Shown here: piece by piece, positions 16,063 through 24,627 of the stretch
Numbering within the stretch: the stretch's first letter is position 1
Layout of the letters: each line of letters starts with the position of its first letter
NCBI RefSeq assembly: GCF_001426485.1
Contig: NZ_LMET01000001.1
Coordinates: 987,217-1,051,216, forward strand
Origin: Aeromicrobium sp. Root472D3
GTDB lineage: Bacteria > Actinomycetota > Actinomycetes > Propionibacteriales > Nocardioidaceae
DNA: 64,000 nt
Direction of reading: 5' to 3'
Program-made: the position numbers and the translations under genes
Notes under the pieces: model-generated
Told to the model about the DNA's origin: nothing
What the model saw: the letters and a program-made list of their open reading frames with translations, nothing else
The model's database searches: none

Positions 16063-17280
16063 GTGAGCACACGGGTGACGGTCGTCGGCATCGGCGCGGA
16101 CGGCTGGACGGGTCTGACCGAGGCGGCGCGCGAGATGGTCGACGGCGCCGCGGTCGTGCTCGGCGGCGAGCGGCACCTCGCGATGCTGCCCGACGTGCCC
16201 GAGCAGATCCGCCAGACCTGGCCGTCGCCGTTGCTCGAGCAGCTGCCGAGCCTGCTCGCGACGTTCGACGGCTACGAGGTCGTGGCCCTCGCCTCGGGCG
16301 ACCCCCTCGTGTCGGGCATCGCGACGACGCTGGTCGAGATGCTCGGCAAGGACGCCGTGACGGTCGTGCCGGCGCTGTCGTCGGTCGCCCTGGCCCGCGC
16401 CCGCCTGCGCTGGTCGGCCGAGTCGACCGAGGTCGTGACGCTCGTGGGTCGCGACCCCCACCTCGTCGCCCGGTCGCTGGCCCCCGGTCTGCGCCTGCTC
16501 GTGCTGTCGTCGGACGGCTCGACGCCCGCCGAGGTCGCGGCCCTGCTGACGGCGGCCGGCTACGGCGCGAGCCCCATGACGGTGCTGTCCGACCTCGGCG
16601 CGCCCGAGGAGGCCCGCCTCGACGGGGTCGCCGCGTCGTGGCGCGACCAGGCCGTGCCCGCGCTCAACGTCGTCGCGGTCGAGCTGGCCAGCTCGGGCGC
16701 GCGCCCGCTGGGCTTCGTGGCGGGCCTGCCCGACGACGCGTTCGAGCACGACGGACAGATCACCAAGCGCGACGTCCGCGCGTCCGCCGTGGCGCGTCTG
16801 GCCCCCGTGCCCGGCCAGACGCTGTGGGACGTCGGCGCCGGTGCGGGCTCGGTCGGCATCGAGTGGCTCCGCGCCCACCCCACGTGCCGCGCCGTCGCGA
16901 TCGAGGCGCGCGAGGACCGCGCCGCCCGGATCGCCCGCAACGCCTCGACGCTCGGCGTGCCGGTGCTGCAGGTCGTGACGGGTCGGGCTCCCGAGGCGCT
17001 CGCGGGCCTCGAGCGCCCCGACGCGATCTTCGTCGGCGGCGGTGCCACCGAGGAGGGGCTGGTCGACGCCTGCTGGGACGCGCTGCGGCCCGGGGGACGC
17101 CTCGTCGTCCACGGCGTGACGCTCGAGACGGAGGCGGTGCTGGCCCACCGCTACGCCGAGCTGGGTGGCGAGCTGACCCGCCTGCACGTCGAGCACGCGG
17201 CCCCCATCGGCACCTTCACGGGCTGGACGCCGTCGCGCGCCATCATGCAGTGGGCCGTCACGAAGGACGAGGAGTCGTGA
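16063..17280 (+). CDS. cobL: Precorrin-6B C5,15-methyltransferase (decarboxylating)
   Basis: CobL methylates precorrin-6B at C5 and C15 and decarboxylates the C12 acetate, giving precorrin-8X. The 405-residue protein combines both usual domains. The N-terminal tetrapyrrole methylase part (about 1-200) has VVGIGADGW and ASGDPLVSGI. The C-terminal Rossmann methyltransferase part (about 225-405) has LWDVGAGAGSVGIEWL near 253-268. This CobE/CobT-type fusion is the normal aerobic form. The GTG at 16063 matches the conserved N-terminus; the 141 bases of in-frame upstream sequence are repeat DNA. Its stop overlaps cobM by four bases. Confidence 0.94.
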   Translation: MSTRVTVVGIGADGWTGLTEAAREMVDGAAVVLGGERHLAMLPDVPEQIRQTWPSPLLEQLPSLLATFDGYEVVALASGDPLVSGIATTLVEMLGKDAVTVVPALSSVALARARLRWSAESTEVVTLVGRDPHLVARSLAPGLRLLVLSSDGSTPAEVAALLTAAGYGASPMTVLSDLGAPEEARLDGVAASWRDQAVPALNVVAVELASSGARPLGFVAGLPDDAFEHDGQITKRDVRASAVARLAPVPGQTLWDVGAGAGSVGIEWLRAHPTCRAVAIEAREDRAARIARNASTLGVPVLQVVTGRAPEALAGLERPDAIFVGGGATEEGLVDACWDALRPGGRLVVHGVTLETEAVLAHRYAELGGELTRLHVEHAAPIGTFTGWTPSRAIMQWAVTKDEES

Positions 17281-18035
17281 CCGTCCACTTCGTCGGCGCC
17301 GGGCCGGGCGCGGCCGACCTGCTCACGGTGCGGGCCGTCGCGATGCTCGCCGCGACGGACGTGTGCGTGTACGCCGGCACGTACCTCGACGAGGCCGTGC
17401 TAGGCCACTGCCGCGACGGCGTCGAGCTCGTCGACACGCAGCACCTGGACCTCGACCAGATCACGGCCCGGCTGGTCGACGCCCACGCCGCCGGTCTCGA
17501 CGTCGTCCGGCTGTGCTCGGGGGACCCGTCGATCTACTCGGCGATCCACGAGATGACCCGGCGGCTCGACGCCCACGGCGTGCCGTGGGACGTCACGCCC
17601 GGTGTGCCGGCGTACGCCGCCGCGGCCGCGCTGCTGGGGGCCGAGCTGACGGTGCCCGAGGTCGTCCAGTCGGTCGTGCTGACGCGCACGCAGGCGCGCT
17701 CGACGGCGATGCCCGAGGGCGAGTCGCTGTCGCACTTCGCGGCGTCCGGGGCGACGCTCGTGCTGCACCTGGCGATCACCCGCACCCGCGTGCTCGCGGC
17801 CGAGCTCGCCGAGTCGTACGGCGACGACTGCCCGGTCGCCGTCGTGGCCGATGCGAGCCGGCCCGGCCAGGTCGTGCTGCGCGGCACGCTCGCCGACGTC
17901 GCCGACCAGGTGGAGGCGGCGGGTCTGCGCCAGGCCGCCGTGATCATGGTCGGCCGGGCCCTCGCGCCGGACGTCCGCGGATCGGAGTCGTACCTCTACG
18001 ACCCCAGCCGCGACCGCTCGCAGAAGCAGGTCTGA
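17277..18035 (+). CDS. cobM: Precorrin-4 C11-methyltransferase
   Basis: CobM moves a methyl group from S-adenosylmethionine to C11 of precorrin-4. The 252-residue protein has the tetrapyrrole methylase marks VGAGPGAADLLTVRA (6-20), CSGDPSIYSAIHEM and a TPGVPAYAAAAALLG stretch, with the TRTQARSTAMPEGE segment typical of CobM/CbiF. The GTG start at 17277 overlaps the cobL TGA by four bases. The gene ends nine bases before the convergent TetR gene. Confidence 0.95.
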   Translation: MTVHFVGAGPGAADLLTVRAVAMLAATDVCVYAGTYLDEAVLGHCRDGVELVDTQHLDLDQITARLVDAHAAGLDVVRLCSGDPSIYSAIHEMTRRLDAHGVPWDVTPGVPAYAAAAALLGAELTVPEVVQSVVLTRTQARSTAMPEGESLSHFAASGATLVLHLAITRTRVLAAELAESYGDDCPVAVVADASRPGQVVLRGTLADVADQVEAAGLRQAAVIMVGRALAPDVRGSESYLYDPSRDRSQKQV

Positions 18036-18044
18036 CGGCGCGCG

Positions 18045-18614
18045 TCAGCGGCCGATGATCGCCCGGGCCCCGCGGGTGAGGTCGGCAGCGACCTGGGTCG
18101 CGTCGTTGCCGATGTAGCCCGACACCATAGCGCCGTCGCGCAGCATCATGACCTGCTCGGCGCGGGCGGCGGCGTGCGCGACGCCGAGCTCGTCGAGCAG
18201 CTGGCGCGCCTGCTCGGTCAGCCACGCGCGGTGGCGGGTGATGATCGCGTGGCCCGGGTGGTCGACGTCGGCGATCTCGGCCGCCGCGTTGATGAAGGGG
18301 CAGCCGCGGAAGCCCGGCGTGCAGCTCGCGGTGCCCACCACCTGGGCGTACCACTCGAGGACGGCGGCCGGGTCGCCGTCGAGCTCGGCGCGCTTGGCCG
18401 TCACCGCCGCCCTCTCGTCCTCGGCCCGCACCTCGAGGTAGGCGGCGATGAGGTCGTTCTTGCTCGGGAAGTGGCGGTAGAACGTGACCTTCGAGACGTG
18501 CGCGGCGGCGATCAGCTTGTCGGCGCTGACGGCGCGGATGCCCTCGGCGTAGTAGTGCTCGACGGCCGCGTCGAGGATGCGGTCGCGGACGGGCTTCATC
18601 TCGATGACGCTCAT
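18045..18614 (-). CDS. TetR-family regulator divergent from ohr
   Basis: The 189-residue protein has a typical TetR helix-turn-helix within the first 50 residues (ILDAAVEHYYAEG and KVTFYRHFPSKNDL). The ligand domain carries two cysteines seven residues apart, Cys98 and Cys105 in SCTPGFRGCPFINAAAE. The gene faces the Ohr peroxidase gene and the shared 102-base gap holds a strong dyad at 18679-18702. It probably represses ohr and itself. The cysteine pair suggests, but does not prove, thiol-based sensing. AGGAG stands before the ATG at 18614. Confidence 0.85.
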   Translation of the reverse strand: MSVIEMKPVRDRILDAAVEHYYAEGIRAVSADKLIAAAHVSKVTFYRHFPSKNDLIAAYLEVRAEDERAAVTAKRAELDGDPAAVLEWYAQVVGTASCTPGFRGCPFINAAAEIADVDHPGHAIITRHRAWLTEQARQLLDELGVAHAAARAEQVMMLRDGAMVSGYIGNDATQVAADLTRGARAIIGR

Positions 18615-18678
18615 GCTGCTCCTGGGCGGGAGGGGGTGGGAGTGGCGGCGGCGGACGGCTGGGAGCGCCGTGCCATCA

Positions 18679-18702
18679 TGTAGACGTACTAGTCAGTCTA
18701 CA
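18679..18702. promoter_or_regulatory. TetR-type operator between the regulator and ohr
   Basis: TGTAGAC at 18679-18685 and GTCTACA at 18696-18702 form a perfect inverted repeat with a ten-base AT-richer centre. It ends 14 bases before the ohr ATG and covers the only promoter space on that side, so repressor binding would block ohr transcription. Confidence 0.75.
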
Positions 18703-18716
18703 TCAAGGAGCCTGCC

Positions 18717-19148
18717 ATGCCCGAGTCCATCGCCTACACCGCCGTCGCCACGTCCGACGGTGACGGCCGCAACGGTCACGTCCGCTCGAACGACGGGCTG
18801 ATCGACGCGGACGTCCGCACCCCCAAGGAGATGGGCGGCGCCGGCGGCGCGACCAACCCCGAGCAGCTGTTCGCCGCGGGCTACGCCGCGTGCTTCCACT
18901 CGGCGCTGAAGGCCAGCAGCAAGGTGCACGGCGTCCAGATCGTCGACTCCGCCGTGACGGCCGAGGTCGGCATCGGCCCCGACGGCAAGGGCGGCTTCGA
19001 GCTCGCCATCACGCTGCACGTCGAGCTGGGTGGCGGTGTCTCGCAGGAGGACGCCCAGAAGGCCGTCGAGGTCGCGCACCAGGTGTGCCCGTACTCCAAC
19101 GCCACGCGCGGCAACGTCGACGTGAAGCTCGAGGTCGAGGTCGCCTGA
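18717..19148 (+). CDS. ohr: Organic hydroperoxide resistance protein (Ohr/OsmC family)
   Basis: Ohr reduces organic and lipid hydroperoxides with a reactive cysteine pair. The 143-residue protein has the usual length and both catalytic cysteines: Cys59 in GYAACFHSAL and Cys124 in VCPYSNATRGN, with the NPEQLFAAG segment before the first. The ribosome binding site AAGGAG lies before the ATG at 18717. The neighbour is a TetR rather than the usual MarR-type OhrR, which is the notable point here. Confidence 0.93.
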   Translation: MPESIAYTAVATSDGDGRNGHVRSNDGLIDADVRTPKEMGGAGGATNPEQLFAAGYAACFHSALKASSKVHGVQIVDSAVTAEVGIGPDGKGGFELAITLHVELGGGVSQEDAQKAVEVAHQVCPYSNATRGNVDVKLEVEVA

Positions 19149-19154
19149 CGCCCG

Positions 19155-20090
19155 TCACGGGGCCGGTTCGCCGGCCCCGTCGCGGTCGGCCCACTCCAGC
19201 AGCGGCCGGATGTCGAACGGCGCGTCGTCGATCGCCGCGTGCAGGTCGCCGATGCGCGCGAGCCGCTGCGGCATCGTCGCGATCGTGAAGTCGTGGGGGT
19301 CGAGGTCGTCGATCTCCTCCCACCGCACCGGCGCCGAGACGCGTCCGTCGGCGAAGCCCCGCACCGAGTACGCCGCGGCGATCGTGTGGTCGCGCGCGTT
19401 CTGGTTGTAGTCGACGAACAGCTTCGCGGGGTCACGGTCCTTGCGCCACCACGCCGTCGTGACGTCGTCGGTGCGCCGCTCGACCTCGTGCGCGAACGCG
19501 AGGGCCGCGCGGCGGACGTCGTCGAAGCCGTGCTCGGGCGGGATGCGCACGTACACGTGCAGCCCCGAGCCGCCGGACGTCTTCGGGAACCCCGTGGCCC
19601 CCAGCTCGTCGAGCACCTCGTGGACGACGTGCGCGACGCGCTGCACCGTCGCGAAGTCGCACGCGTCGCCCGGGTCGAGGTCGATGCGCCACTCGTCGGG
19701 CTGCTCGACGTGCCCGCGCCTGCTGTTCCACGGGTGGAACTCGACGGTCGACATCTGCACGGCCCAGATGATCGCCGCGACCTCGGTGACGCACACCTCG
19801 TCGACGTCGCGGTCGAACCGCGGGAAGTGGATGCTGACGGTCTCGAGCCACGGGGGAGCGCCGTTCGGCACCTTCTTCTGGTGCACCTTCTCGCCGCCGA
19901 CGCCCTTGGGGAACCTGTGCAGCATGCACGGCCGCTCGTACAGCGCGTTGACGAGCGGTTCGCCGACCGCCAGGTAGTACTCGACGAGGTCGAGCTTGGT
20001 CCAGCCGTGCTCGGGGAAGTACACGCGATCGGGGTTCGACACGCGCACCGTCCGGCCACCGACCTCGATCTCGACCGCTGGTGTCGCCAT
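19155..20090 (-). CDS. Stand-alone LigD-type polymerase (primase-polymerase) domain protein
   Basis: This 311-residue archaeo-eukaryotic-primase fold protein corresponds to the polymerase domain of bacterial LigD, which fills gaps in non-homologous end joining. Visible marks are HRFPKGV, the metal-binding RIDLDPGD with Asp137 and Asp139, KTSGGSGLHVYVR and the FVDYNQNARDHT segment. No ligase or phosphoesterase domain is fused and no ku gene is next to it. Such stand-alone copies are common in actinobacteria and may act in repair or primer synthesis. It begins at the ATG at 20090. Confidence 0.88.
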   Translation of the reverse strand: MATPAVEIEVGGRTVRVSNPDRVYFPEHGWTKLDLVEYYLAVGEPLVNALYERPCMLHRFPKGVGGEKVHQKKVPNGAPPWLETVSIHFPRFDRDVDEVCVTEVAAIIWAVQMSTVEFHPWNSRRGHVEQPDEWRIDLDPGDACDFATVQRVAHVVHEVLDELGATGFPKTSGGSGLHVYVRIPPEHGFDDVRRAALAFAHEVERRTDDVTTAWWRKDRDPAKLFVDYNQNARDHTIAAAYSVRGFADGRVSAPVRWEEIDDLDPHDFTIATMPQRLARIGDLHAAIDDAPFDIRPLLEWADRDGAGEPAP

Positions 20091-20099
20091 GGCCCCACG

Positions 20100-20714
20100 C
20101 TAGACCCAGTCGGACGCCTCGGCCCGTCCGAGCAGCACGGGGATCGCGCGGCGCCAGCGGTCGAGCAGCACCTGCTGCGCCCGCCGCTCGTCGACCAGCA
20201 GGGTCGTCATGGTCGAGCCGGTCAGCAGGTCGATCGTGAACTGCACGAGCGTCGGCACGCGCGGGTCGTCGTCGTCGACGAGGGCGGAGACGGCGCGGTG
20301 CACGGCGTCGAACACCGTCCGCTCGACCGGGACGAGCGCCGCCCGCAGGTCGGCGTCGGTGCGGGCGGCGACCCACAGCTCGAGGACGGCGAGGAAGACC
20401 GGGCTCTGCAGATCGGCCCACACGAGGTCGACGGCGTCGTCCCACCGGCCGGACGTGCGCCGGCCGGCGTCGTCCTCGAGCACGTGCAGGCGCCGGGCGG
20501 CGACGTCCTCGACGACCGCGACGAGCAGGGCGGCGCGGTGCGGGAAGTGGTGCAGCAGGGTGCCGCGCGCGACGCCGGCCCGCTCCTGGATGCGCGAGAT
20601 CGTCGTCGCGGCGTACCCGTCCTCGACGAGCGAGGCGACCGTCGCGTCGAGCACGCGGGCCCGGGTGGCGGCGGTGCGCTCGTGCTGCGATCGGCGCACG
20701 GTCCTGTCGGGCAT
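20100..20714 (-). CDS. TetR-family regulator divergent from the thiolase fusion gene
   Basis: The 204-residue protein has a TetR DNA-binding domain (ARVLDATVASLVEDGY, then ISRIQERAGVARGTLLHHFPHRAALL) and an uncharacterised ligand domain. The ATG at 20714 was chosen because it starts a normal-length N-terminus; the longer in-frame extension runs through the divergent promoter. It faces the fusion gene at 20792 across 77 bases containing GACTG and CAGTC half-sites (in GACCAGACTG and AACAGTCCG), a weak operator candidate. It probably controls that lipid-type gene. Confidence 0.8.
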   Translation of the reverse strand: MPDRTVRRSQHERTAATRARVLDATVASLVEDGYAATTISRIQERAGVARGTLLHHFPHRAALLVAVVEDVAARRLHVLEDDAGRRTSGRWDDAVDLVWADLQSPVFLAVLELWVAARTDADLRAALVPVERTVFDAVHRAVSALVDDDDPRVPTLVQFTIDLLTGSTMTTLLVDERRAQQVLLDRWRRAIPVLLGRAEASDWV

Positions 20715-20791
20715 GACCACACCTTGCCAGACCGCCGGGCCTCGACCAGACTGCTCACGACACAAACAGTCCGATCGTACGGAAAGTTGCC

Positions 20792-23767
20792 ATGAGTCAG
20801 AAGAAGTCAGTCCGTCGTCGCGCCGCACGGATCGTCGGCACCGCGTCGGCCGTCGCGGGCATGGCCCGCAACCCCGACGTGCGACGGGCCGTGCTCGCTG
20901 CGCCCTTCGAGCGGTTCACCGGCCGCGACGGCCACGGCGGCGGGCCGGACGTCGCTCCGGGGGCCGCCACGATCCCGGCGCCCGACGGCATCGACGACTT
21001 CGGGCGCCGCAGCGCCGCGACCGCGTCGTCGCCGACGTCGGCCGACCGGCTCGGCGCGGCGCTGGCCGACTTCGACCGGGCGCCCGAGTGGTTCACGCTG
21101 CACTCGGCCTGGCGCGGCGACCCGCCGGGACGTCTCGCCGAGGGCGACGCCTTCGCGCAGCAGCTCCTGCTGATGGACATCCCCGCCGAGGTGCGCTGGA
21201 CCGTCGTCTCGGCCGGCGCGACGGGTCTGGTGCTGCGGGGCACGGGCCCTATGGGGATCGTCCTCGGGCTGTGGGCCACCGTCGTGGCCGACGGCGCGGG
21301 GTCGCTCGTGCGCGTCGACGTCGGTGCCGACGGCCCCCCGCTGCGCGGACCCGTGGGGACGACCGTCATGCGCAGCATCGACGCGGCCCTGGGGGTCTCG
21401 GTCGACCGCATCGCCGCGATGGACGCCGGCGCGTCGGCCCGTCCGCAGTGGACCGTCCGCGACGAGCCCGTGGTGCACGCGGCGACGGGGCGCGTGCTCG
21501 ACCCGCGCACGCCGGTCGTGGTCGGCGTGGGCCAGGTCGTGCAGCGGGAGCCGGACGCCGCCGCCGACCCCGTCGCCCTCGCGGCCCGGGCCCTGCGCGC
21601 CGCGGCCGCCGACTCGGGCGTGGGCGACGACCTGCTGCGCGCCGCCGACGCGGTCTACGCGATCCCGAGCGCGTCGTGGACGTACCGCGACCAGGCGGCG
21701 CTCGTCGCCGAGGCCGTCGGCGCGAGCCCGTCCGAGCGCGTCCAGTCGACGCCGTACGGAGGCGACGGGTCGCAGCTGCTGGTCAACGAGGCCGCCGCTG
21801 CCGTCGCGTCGGGGCGGTCGAGCATCGTGCTGGTCGCGGGTGCCGAGGCGGGTTCGACGCTGGCGGCGCTGCAGAAGGACGGGCGGTCGCCGTCGTGGCC
21901 CGTGCAGGAGGACGGCGCCGCCCCCGACCGGGTCGTCGGCGTCGACCGCGTCGCCAACAACGAGGTCGAGACCGCGGCCGGTCTCGGCGCACCGGTGTTC
22001 ATGTACGCGCTGATCGAGTCGGCGGTGCGCCGCCGACGCGGTCACGACGTGCCGACCCACCGGCGGGCCGTCGCCGGGCTGTGGTCGCGGATGTCGGCGA
22101 TCGCGGCCCGCAACCCGTACGCGTGGAGCCCGACCGAGGTCGGGGCCGACGAGCTCGCGACCGCGACGCCGGCCAACCGGGCGATCAGCGAGCCGTACAA
22201 CAAGCTGCTGTGCGCCAACCTGCAGGTCGACCTGGCGTCGGGGCTCGTCGTGACGAGCGTCGCCGCGGCCCAGGCGGCCGGCGTGCCGCAGGACCGCTGG
22301 GTCTTCGTCCTGGCCGGCGCCTCGGCGCACGACGAGTGGTTCGTCTCGGAACGGGCCGATCTCTCGCGGTCGCCGGCGATCCGGGCTGCCGGCCGGGCGG
22401 TGCTCGACCACGCCGGTCTGACGATCGACGAGGTCGCGCACGTCGACCTCTACTCGTGCTTCCCGTCGGCGGTGCAGATCGCGGCCGACGCCCTCGACCT
22501 GCCCGTCGACGACCCCGACCGCCCGCTGTCGGTCACGGGCGGGCTGACGTTCGCGGGTGGTCCCGGCAACGCGTACGGCAGCCACGCGATCGCGACGATG
22601 GTGCCGATCCTGCGCGCCGACCCCACCAGCACGGGCCTGTCGACGTCGCTCGGCTGGTACGCCACGAAGCACGCGGTCGGCCTCTACTCGGCGACCCCGC
22701 CGCGGGCCGCCTACGCCCACCTGCGACCGACCGTCGACCGTCCGCCCGCCCGACGGGCGCTCCGGACGCACGAGGGCGACGTGGTGGTCGAGGCCGTCAC
22801 GGTGCCCTACGACCGCTCGGGCCGACCGGAGGCCGCGGTGCTCAGCACCCTCACGCCCGACGGTGACCGGGTCCTGGTGCGCACCGACGACGCCGCGATC
22901 GTCGCGCTCGCGGTCGACGGCGACCCGATCGGCCGCACCGTGCGGCTGGCCGCGGGCGCGGCGACGCTGGTGCGACGCACGGTCGCCGCCCTGCCCAAGC
23001 CGCCGCGCGCGCCCGTGAGGGTCGAGTGCGACGGAGCCGTCGCGATCGTGACGCTCGACCGTCCGGAGGTGCGCAACGCGATCGACGTCCGCGCGGCCAC
23101 GGCGCTCGAGCAGGCGATCGACGACGCCGAGGCCGACGACGGCGTGCGCGTCATCGTGCTGACGGGCGCCGGGGGCACGTTCTGCGCCGGCATGGACCTC
23201 AAGGCCGCGGCGCGCGGCGAGATCCCCGTGACCGAGCGTCGGGGGCCGCTCGGGCTCACGGGCCGTCCGCCGCTCAAGCCGCTGGTGGTCGCGGTGGAGG
23301 GGAGCGCGCTCGCGGGCGGCTGCGAGCTGGCCCTGGCCGCCGACCTGGTCGTCGCGGCCGACGACGCCGTCTTCGGCGTCCCCGAGGTGCGGCGCGGCCT
23401 GCTCGCAGCCGCGGGAGGCGTCATGCGGCTGCGCGACCGGCTGCCCCGCAACATCGCGATGGAGCTGACGCTGACGGGCGACCCCATGTCGTCGCAGCGC
23501 CTGGCCGACCTGGGCCTGGTCAACCGGGTCGTCCCCGCGGGTGGCGCGCTGACCGCGGCGCTCGAGCTGGCCCACCGCATCGCCGCGAACGCGCCGCTCA
23601 GCGTCGCGGTCGGCAAGCAGATGGTCGACGCCGCGCCGGCCTGGCACCCCGACGAGGCCTTCGAGCGGCAGAGCGTCATGGCGTCGCCGGTCATCCTGTC
23701 CGACGACGCGCGCGAGGGCGTCCTGGCCTTCGCCGAGGGCCGCGACCCGGTCTGGACGGGGCGCTGA
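20792..23767 (+). CDS. Three-domain fusion: SRPBCC-like, thiolase-like acetyl-CoA acetyltransferase, enoyl-CoA hydratase
   Basis: One uninterrupted 991-residue frame. Residues about 85-215 look like an SRPBCC/lipid-binding fold (HSAWRGDPPG to RTGL-type beta strands, low certainty). Residues about 238-740 are a thiolase-like protein of the acetyl-CoA acetyltransferase group that lacks the N-terminal catalytic cysteine: DPRTPVVVGVGQ, GGDGSQLLVNEAA, VDLYSCFPSAVQ and GGLTFAGGPGNAYGSHA. Residues about 743-991 are a complete crotonase: IVTLDRPEVRNAI, CAGMDLKAA, LAGGCELALAADL and GVPEVRRGL. It may handle an acyl-CoA or steroid-like substrate, but none is indicated. The start is the ATG at 20792, with weak GGAAAG upstream. 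No frameshift is needed to read the three parts. Confidence 0.85.
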   Translation: MSQKKSVRRRAARIVGTASAVAGMARNPDVRRAVLAAPFERFTGRDGHGGGPDVAPGAATIPAPDGIDDFGRRSAATASSPTSADRLGAALADFDRAPEWFTLHSAWRGDPPGRLAEGDAFAQQLLLMDIPAEVRWTVVSAGATGLVLRGTGPMGIVLGLWATVVADGAGSLVRVDVGADGPPLRGPVGTTVMRSIDAALGVSVDRIAAMDAGASARPQWTVRDEPVVHAATGRVLDPRTPVVVGVGQVVQREPDAAADPVALAARALRAAAADSGVGDDLLRAADAVYAIPSASWTYRDQAALVAEAVGASPSERVQSTPYGGDGSQLLVNEAAAAVASGRSSIVLVAGAEAGSTLAALQKDGRSPSWPVQEDGAAPDRVVGVDRVANNEVETAAGLGAPVFMYALIESAVRRRRGHDVPTHRRAVAGLWSRMSAIAARNPYAWSPTEVGADELATATPANRAISEPYNKLLCANLQVDLASGLVVTSVAAAQAAGVPQDRWVFVLAGASAHDEWFVSERADLSRSPAIRAAGRAVLDHAGLTIDEVAHVDLYSCFPSAVQIAADALDLPVDDPDRPLSVTGGLTFAGGPGNAYGSHAIATMVPILRADPTSTGLSTSLGWYATKHAVGLYSATPPRAAYAHLRPTVDRPPARRALRTHEGDVVVEAVTVPYDRSGRPEAAVLSTLTPDGDRVLVRTDDAAIVALAVDGDPIGRTVRLAAGAATLVRRTVAALPKPPRAPVRVECDGAVAIVTLDRPEVRNAIDVRAATALEQAIDDAEADDGVRVIVLTGAGGTFCAGMDLKAAARGEIPVTERRGPLGLTGRPPLKPLVVAVEGSALAGGCELALAADLVVAADDAVFGVPEVRRGLLAAAGGVMRLRDRLPRNIAMELTLTGDPMSSQRLADLGLVNRVVPAGGALTAALELAHRIAANAPLSVAVGKQMVDAAPAWHPDEAFERQSVMASPVILSDDAREGVLAFAEGRDPVWTGR

Positions 23768-23788
23768 GCCGGCGCGGACGCTGGGGGG

Positions 23789-24604
23789 TCAGTGGCCGGT
23801 CGGGTCCAGGCCGGCGGCGACGATCTGCTTCGACGCCGTGACGGCGAGGTGCGCGACGGACGAGAAGTGCTCGACGGCGTCCGGCGCGATGCCCGCCGCG
23901 GTCGCGCGGTCGGTGTCGGTCTCGATCTGCGTGCGGGCGATGATGCCCGCCTCGGTGATCGCGTCGTCGTCGTCGATCCAGCCCCGCGAGCGCAGGCCGT
24001 CGGCGCCGGCCGCCCACTCCTCGTCGGTCCACCCGCGCAGCTGCTGCTGGCCCGTCATCGCCATGCCCGCCGCGACGGCGAGGACGTTCGCCGTGACGCC
24101 GTCGATGCCGGCCGCCGTCAGCACCGCGAGGTGCGAGTCGCCGCGGAACTCGCGCAGCGTCGAGGCCGCGTGCCACACCGCGCCGAGGTCGTCGTCGGGC
24201 ACGGGCAGCGCACGGTGGCCGGCGGCGAGCGGACGCCCCGCGAGGTCGAGCCCGGGCAGCCCGGCCTGCAGCCCGGCGGCCAGTGCCGCGACGTCGACGT
24301 CGTCGAAGCCGGGGGCGATGGTCTCGCGGGCCAGCCGCTGCCGCGCCGCCAGGATGTCGTCGCGCGACGCGAGCTCCCACGCGGCGGGCAGCGCGCGGTG
24401 CACCATGCGCGGCGCGAAGCCGTGGAACGTCGCGACGACGACCTCGGGCGGCGGCGTGCCGAGCGCGACCGCCCGCGACGCGAAGTAGCCCATCCACGTG
24501 CCCTTGAGGCCGACGGCCTCGAAGGCCGCCTTGGCATCGGGGCTGAAGTAGACGACGTGGTGGATGGTCTCGACGGCGTGCCAGAAGCTTCTGCGGAGGG
24601 TCAC
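23789..24604 (-). CDS. SCO6745-like protein (copy 1 of a tandem pair)
   Basis: The 271-residue protein belongs to a family of actinobacterial proteins named after Streptomyces SCO6745, with an all-helical, possibly DNA-binding fold and no known activity. Visible conserved stretches shared with its neighbour are YFSPDAKA, GLKGTWMGYFASR, HGFAPRM, LDLAGRPLAA and STLREFRGDSH. The start is the GTG at 24604. It shares the transcription direction with the gene at 24628, 23 bases apart, and the two are clear paralogues, so a local duplication formed the pair. Confidence 0.7.
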   Translation of the reverse strand: MTLRRSFWHAVETIHHVVYFSPDAKAAFEAVGLKGTWMGYFASRAVALGTPPPEVVVATFHGFAPRMVHRALPAAWELASRDDILAARQRLARETIAPGFDDVDVAALAAGLQAGLPGLDLAGRPLAAGHRALPVPDDDLGAVWHAASTLREFRGDSHLAVLTAAGIDGVTANVLAVAAGMAMTGQQQLRGWTDEEWAAGADGLRSRGWIDDDDAITEAGIIARTQIETDTDRATAAGIAPDAVEHFSSVAHLAVTASKQIVAAGLDPTGH

Positions 24605-24627
24605 GGCCCCAGTGTGTCGCACCGCCG

